Assembly (NCBI RefSeq): GCF_003313465.1
Contig: NZ_KZ845666.1
Span: 1 to 64,000 of the forward strand
From: Thermoflavimicrobium daqui
GTDB taxonomy: Bacteria; Bacillota; Bacilli; Thermoactinomycetales; Thermoactinomycetaceae
Direction of reading: 5' to 3'
DNA length: 64,000 nucleotides
The position numbers and the translations under genes were made by a program. Each line of letters starts with the position of its first letter. Positions within the stretch are counted from its first letter, which is position 1. Shown here in pieces: positions 1 to 8,197 of this stretch. The notes beneath the pieces are model-generated. The model saw only the letters and a program-made list of their open reading frames with translations, was not told the DNA's origin and made no database searches.

Positions 1-258
<258 letters not shown>

Positions 259-446
259 TCTTAGCGATAGCTTCGTACTTCTTGTCCCGGAATCTACAAT
301 TCTGGGACTACCGCTACTAGTTTGATTGCTCATCAGAATTAACGAGTCATGTTTCACTCTTTAGTTTTCAAGGAACACTTTCAGTTGTTTCACCGCTTTC
401 TTGCGGCGACATTTAATAATTTAACACACATATAAATAGGTGTCAA
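259..446 (-). promoter_or_regulatory. rrn promoter and 16S leader
   Basis: On the minus strand, TTGACA (441-446) and TAAATT (418-423) are separated by exactly 17 bp, which places the start of transcription near 411. The ~150 nt leader before 16S contains CCTTGAAAACTAAAG (about 362-376), the element usual in Bacillales rRNA leaders and spacers, and a stem-prone stretch at 283-311. Only one convincing promoter is visible, although Bacillus rrn operons often have two. Confidence 0.75.
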
Positions 447-584
447 CACCTTTTTTATATTCTTCTTCTCATGAATTACATTGCTTGATTTTATTGACTC
501 ATGATACAATTTACTTGTTTTATTTGATTCACTATTTCTTGTTCCTTCTTTAATCACTTTCAAGCTTACTAAGGAGTTTTTATC

Positions 585-1028
585 ATGTCTACAAAACGTA
601 AACCTAAGCTTGCTTTTCTTTTATCTGGGAAGTTAAATAAAATTCGTACATTTGCTCTCTTTCTTATCTTCTTGGGCTTGGGAGTTATGTACATTGGCTT
701 TCTCTTCCCTAGTCTTATGCAATTATTTTTTATTCTTGGTATGCTCTGGGTTTTAGCAAGTGTAGGCATCTATTTTTGGACAGGTACCTTATCTCTCCAA
801 TCTCTAAAAGTGAATTGCCCTGTTTGCGGAAAGCACACGAAAGTTTTAGGGAGACGAGACGAATGCATGCATTGCGGAAGTATTCTGTCTGTAGATCCAG
901 CTGATGCGCTAAAAAGCCAAGCTCCCAATCCAACGCAAAAAAATGATTCAAAAGAAGAAAAGTACGATTCTGCTCCTACAGAAACAAACTCTCCTTCTAC
1001 TCAAAATGACAAAAATGAAGAAAAGTAA
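585..1028 (+). CDS. ygzB: YgzB family membrane protein (UPF0295)
   Basis: Small membrane protein with two N-terminal transmembrane segments (about residues 20-38 and 43-65), then a zinc-ribbon-like CPVCGKHTKVLGR...CMHCG cytoplasmic part and a charged, probably disordered tail. The core matches B. subtilis YgzB in segment order and in motifs such as NKIRTFA, KVLGR and CMHC. The start has AAGGAG at 571-576. Its position beside an rRNA operon and near perR matches B. subtilis. The function is unknown. The tail (residues ~105-147) is longer than in B. subtilis. Confidence 0.9.
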   Translation: MSTKRKPKLAFLLSGKLNKIRTFALFLIFLGLGVMYIGFLFPSLMQLFFILGMLWVLASVGIYFWTGTLSLQSLKVNCPVCGKHTKVLGRRDECMHCGSILSVDPADALKSQAPNPTQKNDSKEEKYDSAPTETNSPSTQNDKNEEK

Positions 1029-1432
1029 TACCATTAGCTTCCCTTTAAAATATGTCTCGCTTACTTAATACACTAACATGCTACTAAAAATTAAAATTAT
1101 CGATCTTTATAATCAACTGTTTCGTGTAGGATTAGTGATGCCGATTAACCAGAAATAGGTAACGAGGGAGAGGTATTTGCCTTACGTTCCTTCTACACGG
1201 AAACCATTGGTATAGGTTTAACTTTTCTTTATAAGTACTGATCTTCTAAAGGTATAAACGAATAGTCCCCTTGTCTTTAAAGTTATTATAAGTTAGATGA
1301 ACAAGTGACTGATTTAGAAGAGACAATTGCTATCACTTAAAAAGCTCTCCTTCACAAGCAAGAGAGCTTTTTCTATCGTCTTTATACCTATTTAATTTAG
1401 GATTCCTTTATTCCGAAAGGAGGTTTTATTTC
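1029..1432. other. Intergenic region with possible decayed coding remnant
   Basis: No intact gene is visible. In one plus frame, coding-like segments such as FALRSFYTETIGIG (about 1176-1217) and YKLDEQVTDLEET (about 1287-1325) appear in the same frame but are broken by several stops. This could be a decayed gene, though I do not recognise a family. The region ends with a terminator hairpin at 1339-1373. Confidence 0.25.
1339..1373 (+). terminator. Rho-independent terminator
   Basis: AAAAAGCTCTC pairs with GAGAGCTTTTT across a loop of about 12 nt. The arms end in a T run on the plus strand and also on the minus strand, so it could work in both directions. It lies some 310 nt after ygzB. Confidence 0.7.
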
Positions 1433-2791
1433 TTGAATTCACATAATCTTATTGAGATGCTTGCTCATACAATCAAGCACTTTCCAAGTGAAACAGCTAT
1501 GAGTTGGAAACAAGATGATCAGTTAAAACATCTTTCTTATCAAGAACTTTGGAGTATTATACGTGATTTTGCAATGGGACTTGAAAAGATAGGTATTCGT
1601 CCTAAATCGAAGGTAGCTATCTTTGCTGACAATCAGCCCCGTTGGATTATAAGCGATTTAGCCATTCTTAGCCTAGGAGCTATATCTGTCCCTATCGATC
1701 CGAAAACTTCTAGCGAGGGAGTTCATGCCATTTTAAAAGATGCTGAAGTCGAAGCGATCATTTTTGGAACTCCCGATCAACTTAGGCACATTTCTCCTTT
1801 ACCCAGTCAAGTCAAATATCTAATCCATTTAAATCAAGGTGATATGGGTTTTTCTGATATTCTAAACTTTGAAAAGTGTATACAAATCGGCAGAACCACG
1901 ACCTTAGAAACAGAAGATTGGGTCTACTATAACATCCAATCTCATGATCCTGCTACCATCACATATTCTCTTTATCCTGATAAGCCATTAACAGGAGCTA
2001 TGCTCTCCCATGGGCAAATCTTACAAAACCTGCATTCTATTTCTTATCTTATCCCTATTTCTACAAACGATTTTACCTATTCACCTTTAACGCTTGCTGA
2101 TCCATTTGCTAGAATGATGGGATATTTAATTATGCTAAAGCATGGAGCTACGCTTATTTTTCAGAATCCAATAAAGCCAATCATTGAGCAATTACATGAA
2201 AGTTGTCCAACGATTTTAATTGGAACTCCTACTCTATTTAATGAGTTATATGATCACCTTTACCATCAAATTAAACAAGCTTCCTGGTTCAAACAAAAAC
2301 AATACGAATGGGCGTTACAAGTAGCACAAGAGTACATAACCTATACTAGATATGGTCAAAATCGCAACATTCCATCCTTCCTCACTCAAAAATATATGAT
2401 TGCAGAATGGCTCATTCTCTCTAAGTTAAGACAAAAAATAGGTGGAAAACTTCGCTTCTTGCTTTCAACAGGTGATCCTCTCGCTGCAGAAAAAAGTCAA
2501 CTCTTCACACAAATAAATGTTCCACTCATAGAAACTTACTGTTTACCAGAGTGTACTTCTCTAATTACTTGTAATTACTGGCCTCACATCAAACCAGAAA
2601 CAGTAGGCAAGGCGATTCCTGGTGTAGAACTTGATATTTCTACAAATGGTAAGCTTCTTGTTAAGAGCCCCAGTATGATGATTCAATATTATAATCAGCC
2701 CGATAAAACGAGGCAAAAAATTAAAAATGGGTGGGTACAAACAGACATACTAGCTCATATCGATGCAGAAGGTTATGTCAAAATAATGTAA
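1433..2791 (+). CDS. Acyl-CoA synthetase-like protein, probable pseudoenzyme
   Basis: Resembles the N-terminal domain of AMP-forming acyl-CoA synthetases (ANL superfamily), with segments such as KVAIFADNQPRWIISDLAIL and LGAISVPIDP. The phosphate-binding loop, normally YTSGTTGxPKG, reads YSLYPDKPLTGA (about residues 178-189). The YGxTE region reads YCLPECTS, and the TGD motif is altered to QTDILAHIDAEGY. The protein ends right there at 452 residues, so the C-terminal subdomain with the catalytic lysine is absent (long-chain enzymes are usually 500-600 residues). The start is TTG behind AAAGGAGG (1416-1423). The frame is open and has a good ribosome site, which suggests a maintained non-catalytic protein rather than a fresh pseudogene. 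Confidence 0.75.
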   Translation: MNSHNLIEMLAHTIKHFPSETAMSWKQDDQLKHLSYQELWSIIRDFAMGLEKIGIRPKSKVAIFADNQPRWIISDLAILSLGAISVPIDPKTSSEGVHAILKDAEVEAIIFGTPDQLRHISPLPSQVKYLIHLNQGDMGFSDILNFEKCIQIGRTTTLETEDWVYYNIQSHDPATITYSLYPDKPLTGAMLSHGQILQNLHSISYLIPISTNDFTYSPLTLADPFARMMGYLIMLKHGATLIFQNPIKPIIEQLHESCPTILIGTPTLFNELYDHLYHQIKQASWFKQKQYEWALQVAQEYITYTRYGQNRNIPSFLTQKYMIAEWLILSKLRQKIGGKLRFLLSTGDPLAAEKSQLFTQINVPLIETYCLPECTSLITCNYWPHIKPETVGKAIPGVELDISTNGKLLVKSPSMMIQYYNQPDKTRQKIKNGWVQTDILAHIDAEGYVKIM

Positions 2792-2813
2792 CAGCTATCT
2801 AATTGACAGTGAT

Positions 2814-2850
2814 AAAAGAGTTGATTTCCATGTTGGAGATCAACTCTTTA
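2814..2850 (-). terminator. Terminator between convergent genes
   Basis: AAAGAGTTGAT pairs with ATCAACTCTTT across a 13-nt loop. On the minus strand the stem is followed by TTTTATC, so it fits the ybjQ-type gene best; it may also stop the convergent plus-strand gene. Confidence 0.65.
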
Positions 2851-2854
2851 GTCG

Positions 2855-3172
2855 TTAAGGCTTTAATTTTACAGCCGTTCCTGTAACAATACATGTTAGT
2901 AATTCGCCACGTACCGCTTCAAAGTCTAAATGGACTCCCACTATCGCATCAGCTCCTAGTTTCTGTGCTCTTTCCTTCATCACCTGAATAGCTGTATTTT
3001 TCGCTTCTGCAAATTTCGTTTCATATTGCCCACTTCTCCCACCAATCACATCTGTAATTGATGCCAATAAATCACGAACAATATTCGCTCCCATTATTGC
3101 CTCACCACTTACCACATCTAGATACCTATCAATTCCTTTTCCTTCAATTGATTGCGTTGTCGTAATGATCAT
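2855..3172 (-). CDS. YbjQ/UPF0145 family protein
   Basis: 105 residues matching the YbjQ (DUF74, UPF0145) family along its length, including the MGANIVRD, GGRSGQYE and ALGADA-like (KLGADAIVGV) segments typical of this small pentameric family. Its biochemical role is unknown; a heavy-metal-binding role has been suggested by name only. ATG is preceded by GGAGGACTCA. It stands alone between two terminators. Confidence 0.88.
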   Translation of the reverse strand: MIITTTQSIEGKGIDRYLDVVSGEAIMGANIVRDLLASITDVIGGRSGQYETKFAEAKNTAIQVMKERAQKLGADAIVGVHLDFEAVRGELLTCIVTGTAVKLKP

Positions 3173-3254
3173 TTGAGTCCTCCGATATTTTAAAGCTTTT
3201 CTTTAATATAACCTTCTTTACAATAAGCTATGATCCATCAGATCTATTCATAAT

Positions 3255-3303
3255 AAAAAAGACGCCTCTCTTATCACATTTGAGTGATAAGGAAACAGCG
3301 TCC
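3255..3303 (-). terminator. perR terminator
   Basis: Long hairpin on the minus strand with outer arms GACGC/GCGTC and inner arms CTTATCAC/GTGATAAG, followed by six T. It lies directly after the perR stop. Confidence 0.8.
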
Positions 3304-3306
3304 ATT

Positions 3307-3744
3307 TTAATTGACTGGATATTCATGTTGACAACCTGGACAAACACCATAAAATTCCATACGATGAGATTCTACCCGATACCCGGTGTTCTTTGATGCT
3401 TCTTGCTCAGCATCTATTAAAGAAGGATAATCAAAGTCAGTAATTTTACCACATTTTTTACAGATAACATGATAATGCTCAGTCATATTAGCATCAAATC
3501 GACTTGAGGCATCACCATATGTTAGTTCTCTAACTAACCCTGCATCTTTAAATAAACGTAGATTATTATATACTGTTGCAACACTCATATTCGGAAAATT
3601 ATTCTCCAAGGCTTTATAGATCTCATCTGCAGTTGGATGACTCATTGACGAAAATAAAAAATTTAAGATCGCATGTCGTTGCGGGGTCATACGTACGCCA
3701 TTTTGCTTTAGTTTTTCTACAGCTACATTTAGTCGGGAATTCAT
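3307..3744 (-). CDS. perR: Peroxide-responsive repressor PerR (Fur family)
   Basis: Fur-family metalloregulator of 145 residues. Winged-helix DNA-binding part at about residues 1-85, dimerisation part after it. The PerR regulatory-metal ligands known from B. subtilis (H37, D85, H91, H93, D104) are all present here shifted by one (H36, D84, H90, H92, D103), and the two structural CxxC zinc pairs are at 95/98 and 135/138. The aspartate at the D104 position supports PerR rather than Fur or Zur. bcp lies about 1.7 kb upstream on the same strand, and a Fur-type palindrome overlaps the perR leader, suggesting autoregulation. Confidence 0.93.
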   Translation of the reverse strand: MNSRLNVAVEKLKQNGVRMTPQRHAILNFLFSSMSHPTADEIYKALENNFPNMSVATVYNNLRLFKDAGLVRELTYGDASSRFDANMTEHYHVICKKCGKITDFDYPSLIDAEQEASKNTGYRVESHRMEFYGVCPGCQHEYPVN

Positions 3745-3775
3745 GATGATCTCCCTCTTTCTATAAACCGTTCAT

Positions 3776-3840
3776 AATGAGAACGATTCTCTTTTAATAA
3801 TATCTATAAATAGTCTACGATGATCTCCAAAGTTTGTCAA
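3776..3840 (-). promoter_or_regulatory. perR promoter with Fur/PerR-type operator
   Basis: On the minus strand, TTGACA (3835-3840) and TAGACT (3812-3817) are separated by 17 bp, placing transcription start near 3805. Just downstream lies AGAGAATCGTTCTCA (3778-3792), a 7-1-7 type inverted repeat close to the PerR/Fur box layout. Its position at about +13 to +27 would block transcription. Binding by PerR itself is inferred. Confidence 0.6.
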
Positions 3841-3948
3841 TGGAAAGCAAAGGGAGATAGAATAGTAAGCTGTTATTACTTTCCCCCCTCTGTTTTATTT
3901 CACTCTATCCCTAGTAGCTCAGATTCATGAACAAATCTATCCAAATTA

Positions 3949-3982
3949 AGAAAAAAGGATCTGCTCTTTTAGAGCAAATCCT
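3949..3982 (-). terminator. nth terminator
   Basis: AAGGAT..GCTC/GAGC..ATCCTT hairpin, followed on the minus strand by six T. It lies just after the nth stop. Confidence 0.8.
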
Positions 3983-3992
3983 TGATATTTCT

Positions 3993-4640
3993 CTATTTTA
4001 CCGCTTGTTTTCCACTCCAGCAATATGGAAGAAGTTCACACATTGTACATTTGGGATTACGAGCACTACACACTCGCCGTCCATGCCAAATAATTCGATG
4101 ATGTGTATCGCTCCACTCTTTTCTAGGAACTTTTTTCATAAGTTGCTGCTCTGTTTCAAGTGGTGTCTTACTATCTGCAAGCGCAAGGCGATTAGCAACC
4201 CGGTGTACATGCGTATCAACTGCTAAAGCTGGTACTCCAAAAGCATTACTTAAAACGACATTCGCTGTTTTTCTACCTACACCAGGTAGCTTTTCTAGTT
4301 GCTCACGACTTTTGGGAACTTGTCCATCGTATTGTTCAACTAAGATCTGACACGTTTTTAAGATATTTTTACTTTTATTACGAAATAATCCCAAACCTCT
4401 AATATATTCTACTAACTCTTCTTCAGTTAGCTTAATAAAATCTTCTGGGGTAGGATGATCCTGGAATAATTTTTCAGTTACTTTATTGACTTGACGATCT
4501 GTAGACTGAGCAGATAAAATCGTTGCAATTAGGAGTTCAAAAGGATTACGAAAGTTTAGTTCACAGTGAGCATCTGGATACATCTGGGATAAAGTATCAA
4601 GAATTTTTCGGGTAGGTACACGTTTAGGCTTCTTACTCAT
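3993..4640 (-). CDS. nth: Endonuclease III
   Basis: DNA glycosylase/AP lyase of base-excision repair acting on oxidised pyrimidines. Helix-hairpin-helix LEKLPGVGRKTANVV with the catalytic lysine in VGRKTA, the catalytic aspartate in AVDTHVHRV, and a C-terminal 4Fe-4S site with C-x6-C-x2-C-x5-C spacing (CSARNPKCTMCELLPYC). The frame is open from a GTG at 4649, but the ATG at 4640 is preferred because AGGGGGTGATC lies just before it. The methyltransferase gene ends 21 nt upstream. Confidence 0.95.
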   Translation of the reverse strand: MSKKPKRVPTRKILDTLSQMYPDAHCELNFRNPFELLIATILSAQSTDRQVNKVTEKLFQDHPTPEDFIKLTEEELVEYIRGLGLFRNKSKNILKTCQILVEQYDGQVPKSREQLEKLPGVGRKTANVVLSNAFGVPALAVDTHVHRVANRLALADSKTPLETEQQLMKKVPRKEWSDTHHRIIWHGRRVCSARNPKCTMCELLPYCWSGKQAVK

Positions 4641-4661
4641 CCAGATCACCCCCTACAATTA

Positions 4662-5450
4662 TCACTGACTCACTCTGATCACTTTTTTTGCCTCAATAAT
4701 CAACTCTTCACTTCGATGATCAAACGGGGCACGGTAAAAAGAACCAAACCGATTTTCGATGCGAAGACCACATAATGCCAACAAGTGACTTAGTTCAACT
4801 GGAAAAGTATAACGAATACGCATATCTGATTTGATTCTACACAGTGACTTTCCATGTTCATCAAAATGCTCAAAATAGCGTATCACATATAATATCTGAT
4901 AAAATGAGTCCACTTCAGTATAATCATATACTTCTACTTCTTCTCTCCCACCAGGAATAGGAAAAGTGCCACGGAAAGCATATTTTCCATCTATATCAAT
5001 TAATTGATCCATCTGGGGAGAAAAAATATTCATTGCAAAAAGCCCATCATTAGATAAATGACGATAAATTCGCTTTAAAGTGGCTAGCTGATCTTGGACT
5101 TGAATTAAGTGTGAAAAGGAACGATAGGGAATAATAATGAGTGGAAACCTTCGTTCCTTTAAATCGAGCTTTGCCATATCTGATTCAATCCATTCCACTT
5201 GATGAGCTAAACCAAGACTTTCTGCTTTTTGTTGGGCTCGCTCTAACATGTTGGCAGATATATCTACTCCAACAACAGGAATTCCTTCTCTTGCTATTGC
5301 TAAGGTACAACGACCTGTTCCACAACCTAATTCTAACACAGGTCCACCATATTGCTTTGCTAATTCTACATAGTATGTAATATCATGATCAAGGCCTGTC
5401 GAAGTCCAATCATAGTAATCAGGCCAATCATACATTGAATTTTGCTCCAT
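4662..5450 (-). CDS. Class I SAM-dependent methyltransferase
   Basis: Rossmann-fold methyltransferase. Motif I is VLELGCGTGRCTLA (about residues 38-51), followed by the acidic VGVDIS motif II. The substrate cannot be told; the N-terminal YDWPDYYDW segment is typical of a Bacillales subgroup of uncharacterised small-molecule methyltransferases. The open frame begins at a GTG at 5459; 5450 and 5435 are in-frame ATGs with weak (GGTGG) or more distant (GGAG) Shine-Dalgarno matches, so the start is uncertain by a few residues. It is 16 nt after bcp, so both are probably on one transcript, with nth following. Confidence 0.8.
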   Translation of the reverse strand: MEQNSMYDWPDYYDWTSTGLDHDITYYVELAKQYGGPVLELGCGTGRCTLAIAREGIPVVGVDISANMLERAQQKAESLGLAHQVEWIESDMAKLDLKERRFPLIIIPYRSFSHLIQVQDQLATLKRIYRHLSNDGLFAMNIFSPQMDQLIDIDGKYAFRGTFPIPGGREEVEVYDYTEVDSFYQILYVIRYFEHFDEHGKSLCRIKSDMRIRYTFPVELSHLLALCGLRIENRFGSFYRAPFDHRSEELIIEAKKVIRVSQ

Positions 5451-5466
5451 TCTCCCCACCCAACTT

Positions 5467-5931
5467 TTATAACTGTTCTTGAATAAATTTTAATGCTTCT
5501 TTAACATGGTCTTTCACTTTTACCTTTCGATAAATTTTTCGTACAATTCCTTCTTGATCAATGATAAATGTTGAACGTTCAATTCCCATTACTTTTTTTC
5601 CAAACATGGTTTTCTCTTTAAAAACCCCATATTGTTCGCACACTTTAGCTTCTGGATCACTTAATAGCAAAAAAGGCAGCTCATATTTTTGAATAAACTT
5701 TTCATGCGATGCAATTTTATCGCGACTAACTCCTAGAATTACCGTGTTTAACTCAGTAAAATTTTTATGGTAATCACGAAAGTCACAAGCTTCTGTGGTA
5801 CATCCAGGTGTCATATCTTTTGGATAAAAATAAAGCACCACATACTTACCACGAAAATCAGATAAGGATACTTCTTGACCATTAGATGCAGGCAAAGTAA
5901 AATCAATCGCTGGTTGACCTTCTTGAATCAT
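5467..5931 (-). CDS. bcp: Thioredoxin-dependent thiol peroxidase (Bcp/PrxQ)
   Basis: Peroxiredoxin of 154 residues that reduces hydroperoxides using thioredoxin. The peroxidatic cysteine is C44 in the PGCTTEAC motif, with the likely resolving cysteine C49. The usual thioredoxin-fold landmarks follow (FRDYHKNF, LLSDPEAKVCEQYGVF, STFIID). In B. subtilis the homologue ygaF lies beside perR, as here. It probably heads a bcp-methyltransferase-nth transcript. Confidence 0.92.
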   Translation of the reverse strand: MIQEGQPAIDFTLPASNGQEVSLSDFRGKYVVLYFYPKDMTPGCTTEACDFRDYHKNFTELNTVILGVSRDKIASHEKFIQKYELPFLLLSDPEAKVCEQYGVFKEKTMFGKKVMGIERSTFIIDQEGIVRKIYRKVKVKDHVKEALKFIQEQL

Positions 5932-6017
5932 ACCAAGTGCACCTCCAAAATAGATATTGGTCTTAGTATATACTGAATAGAGTGTATCATGTCCGACATA
6001 TAAATGATACGTTTTTT

Positions 6018-6084
6018 CTATGGGGTTGGTGGGGTTGGTGGGGTCGGTGGGGTTGGTGGGGTTGGTGGAGTTGGTGGAGTTGGT
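6018..6084 (-). repeat. 9-bp minisatellite encoding Pro-Thr-Pro repeats
   Basis: About seven tandem copies of a GGTGGGGTT-like 9-bp unit (plus strand) with single-base variants. It forms the 3' end of the preceding GerP-type gene and encodes the proline/threonine tail. Copy number is likely to vary between strains. Confidence 0.9.
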
Positions 6085-6209
6085 TGGGGTTCTATAGGCT
6101 GTTTGTCTTCTTCTGGAGTTTGGACTAGATTAATTGTGGTACCGATATTCAGGGACCCTGCATTACTGATGGTTGTAACCTGAATCATCCGAATACAAAT
6201 CTGAATCAT
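6018..6209 (-). CDS. GerP-type spore germination protein with PTP-repeat tail
   Basis: 63 residues. The first ~30 (QVTTISNAGSLNIGTTINL) have the pattern of short spore germination GerP proteins of the GerPB/GerPD/GerPE type, a hydrophobic strand ending in a NIG segment. The tail is a run of proline-threonine-proline repeats from the minisatellite. ATG overlaps the stop of the upstream GerP-type gene by four bases (ATGA), indicating translational coupling. GerP proteins are spore-coat-associated and help germinants pass the coat; the exact member cannot be assigned. Confidence 0.6.
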   Translation of the reverse strand: MIQICIRMIQVTTISNAGSLNIGTTINLVQTPEEDKQPIEPQPTPPTPPTPPTPPTPPTPPTP

Positions 6210-6427
6210 AATCCCCCCACCTCAGTGATTTGATCCTCCACATCTGGATCAATATATATATTGCGTTCCAGATCTATGTTACGAGGGAAATCTCCGATTG
6301 GTCCTGAACCTCCCACTGTTTTGGTAAAAGATTGTGCACCGATATTAATTGTACTGCCAAAGTTAACGGATGCAGAGTTAGCGACACTAATAATTTTTAT
6401 ATTAAATACATTATTAACTGATCCCAT
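6206..6427 (-). CDS. GerPA/GerPF-type spore germination protein
   Basis: 73 residues following the GerPA/GerPF layout: an N-terminal hydrophobic strand ending in VNFGSTINIG, then the TKTVGGSGPIGDF segment and IYIDPDVEDQ close to the C-terminus, all recognisable in GerPF-like proteins. The start is ATG at 6427 with AAGGGG eight bases before it, rather than the GTG at 6454 that opens the frame. The gene is coupled to the next one by a 4-base overlap. Confidence 0.7.
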   Translation of the reverse strand: MGSVNNVFNIKIISVANSASVNFGSTINIGAQSFTKTVGGSGPIGDFPRNIDLERNIYIDPDVEDQITEVGGL

Positions 6428-6535
6428 TCTATAATCCCCTTCCTGTTGAACCACGAACTACTTCCATAGTTACTTAGCCTTTATATGCAGTTTTCTCATG
6501 CCAAAACAAAAAAAGAAGGGAACAATCTTAAAATG

Positions 6536-6970
6536 TTAACCTTGCTCAACAATCCTAATTTTTTGTTTATTCTTATATGGCTTTAACTTAGAGAAACGAA
6601 TCTCTAGTACACCTTTACGATATCGAGCGTAACTCTGTTTCTCTGATACAGTCGTTCCTAAGGGAATCATTTTCTGAAATGTTCCTTGCTTACGTTCCAC
6701 TAAAAAAGATTGATAACCTTGATAAGGAGAAGGAATAGTTCCTTTCACCCATAATGTTTCTCCATCTACATGTATGTCAATGGAGTGAATATCTTCAACT
6801 CCAGGTATATCAATAACAATAATCACTTCATTTTTAGTATGATACACGTCTGCACATAGCTCATTATCCCTCGATACATTTACGTTTACGATATCATCAA
6901 AAAAATCCTCTCCCAAAAAACTTCTAACCAGCTGTTGCCAACGTTCTGTGCCTGTTTTTACTTTTGCCAT
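6536..6970 (-). CDS. Hsp20/alpha-crystallin family small heat-shock protein
   Basis: 144 residues with an alpha-crystallin domain (about 40-140), including the VDIPGVED and KGVLEIRFSK blocks corresponding to the start of the domain and the A-x-x-x-x-G-V-L motif. Such chaperones bind unfolding proteins. The neighbours are GerP-type genes, and in B. subtilis some Hsp20 proteins (CotM, CotP) belong to the spore coat, so a role in the spore is likely but inferred. GGGTGG precedes the ATG. Confidence 0.85.
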   Translation of the reverse strand: MAKVKTGTERWQQLVRSFLGEDFFDDIVNVNVSRDNELCADVYHTKNEVIIVIDIPGVEDIHSIDIHVDGETLWVKGTIPSPYQGYQSFLVERKQGTFQKMIPLGTTVSEKQSYARYRKGVLEIRFSKLKPYKNKQKIRIVEQG

Positions 6971-6998
6971 TAAACCACCCTTTCTCCCTAATCGCCTA

Positions 6999-7007
6999 TA
7001 GAATATG
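6999..7007 (-). promoter_or_regulatory. Possible SigE/SigK-type -10 element
   Basis: The minus strand reads CATATTCTA, fitting the CATANNNTA -10 pattern of mother-cell sigma factors, about 29 nt before the Hsp20 start. No clear -35 is seen at the right distance, so this is only suggestive. It would agree with spore genes on both sides. Confidence 0.3.
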
Positions 7008-7091
7008 CAAATTGAGCCTATTTGGACACTACATAGTATGAATTATCTTCACATGATCATATAAATAAAATAAAGAAAGGGGGAGAGGATA

Positions 7092-7379
7092 TTGCTAGCA
7101 GATATATGGCATCGATTAAATCAACTAGAAAAAGAATTAGCCAAATTGAAAAACGAAAATAGGAATTTAAAGGAAAAAATAGAGTCTCTTCAATCCCTAA
7201 AAATCGATAAAATTGAATATAAGATTCATGAGCTCAAGGTTCAGACTTTGAGCGGGACATTAAATGTAGGATTAACATCTTCTGGAGATGCTAAAGATGT
7301 TAAAAAAGTTGTTGATCAGATTGTTAAGGAAGAAAAAACCAATATTGAAGTAGACCTTGATATGGAAAGCCCAAGCTAA
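7092..7379 (+). CDS. GerPC-like spore germination protein (short)
   Basis: 95 residues. Residues 5-38 form a coiled coil (LNQLEKELAKLKNENRNLKE), followed by IDKIEYKIHELKVQTLSGTL and NVGLT, a segment recognisable in GerPC. GerPC proteins are usually about twice this length, so the C-terminal part is missing or replaced. TTG start with AAGGGGGAGAGG just upstream. It is divergent from the sHsp-GerP pair, forming a small spore module. Confidence 0.6.
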   Translation: MLADIWHRLNQLEKELAKLKNENRNLKEKIESLQSLKIDKIEYKIHELKVQTLSGTLNVGLTSSGDAKDVKKVVDQIVKEEKTNIEVDLDMESPS

Positions 7380-7407
7380 AAAAGCTGGGTAAATTGCACC
7401 CAGCTAT
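7378..7407 (-). terminator. Terminator between gerPC-like gene and ABC operon
   Basis: AGCTGGGT/ACCCAGCT perfect 8-bp stem with a 7-nt loop, followed by six T on the minus strand; it ends the ABC-2 operon and may also stop the convergent plus-strand gene. Confidence 0.8.
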
Positions 7408-7409
7408 CA

Positions 7410-8195
7410 CTAGTTCCCTGCTCCACGGTAGTTACGAATACCCCAATTCCAAACAAATACTCCAATGCAAAAATATACGATTCCCACAAGTGGAGTAATC
7501 ATCGCATACCACTGCCAATGACTTTTATCAAGTAAATAACTTGCTGGATAAAATCCGACAAAGGCAAATGGTAAAATCCATGTAAGGACAAACTGAATCA
7601 CTCGATGATAAACATTGATAGGATAACGTCCGTATGTTCCGATATTAAACATAATGGGCTGTATATCCGATTTTGAGTCTGTAAATAAACTGATACTGGT
7701 TAAAGTAATAAAAATACCAGCATAAATAGCAACTCCACCTAACGCAAATAGCAAAAATAATAGCGGATCAAGCCAAGTCCATGTTAGGTCTAGTCCCATT
7801 GCCGCCCATCCCATCACAATAAACCCAGTAACTACTCCGATTAATGACTCAGGAGTCATCGTTTCCATAATAACTTGAACTAAGCTGTGTACGGGTCGTG
7901 TTAGAATGCGATCCAATTCTCCCCGAATAACATACCTCTCATTAAAATCCCATAAATTAAAAATAGCTGAGAAAATAGCCCATGGAATCAAAAAATAACC
8001 ATAGATGAAGATCACTTCATAACGATTCCAGCCGTTTAACTGACTCGTGTGTCCAAAAATAACCAAGATAAAAACCAAGTTGACTGCTTGAAATAAAAAA
8101 TCGGTTACAAATTGAGCTAAAAAGTCCCAACGATAAGCAAGACGAACCTTCATATACTGTTTAAAGTATTCGAGAAATAATTTAAGATGAAACAT
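7410..8195 (-). CDS. ABC-2 family transporter permease (DUF990-like)
   Basis: 261 residues with about six transmembrane helices, resembling the ABC2_membrane_6 (DUF990) permeases encoded in pairs with one ATPase. A recognisable segment is ERYVIRGELDRILTRPVH, typical of this family (compare RDGTVAIQLIRPYH in the paired permease). The start is ATG at 8195, two bases after the stop of the first permease, with AAGGTGG upstream; a longer open frame would overlap that gene. Substrate unknown. Confidence 0.85.
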   Translation of the reverse strand: MFHLKLFLEYFKQYMKVRLAYRWDFLAQFVTDFLFQAVNLVFILVIFGHTSQLNGWNRYEVIFIYGYFLIPWAIFSAIFNLWDFNERYVIRGELDRILTRPVHSLVQVIMETMTPESLIGVVTGFIVMGWAAMGLDLTWTWLDPLLFLLFALGGVAIYAGIFITLTSISLFTDSKSDIQPIMFNIGTYGRYPINVYHRVIQFVLTWILPFAFVGFYPASYLLDKSHWQWYAMITPLVGIVYFCIGVFVWNWGIRNYRGAGN

Positions 8196-8197
8196 GG

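Noticed and set aside
6018-6084. Tandem repeat that might suggest a CRISPR array
   Set aside because: Nine-base units without spacers, in frame with coding sequence.
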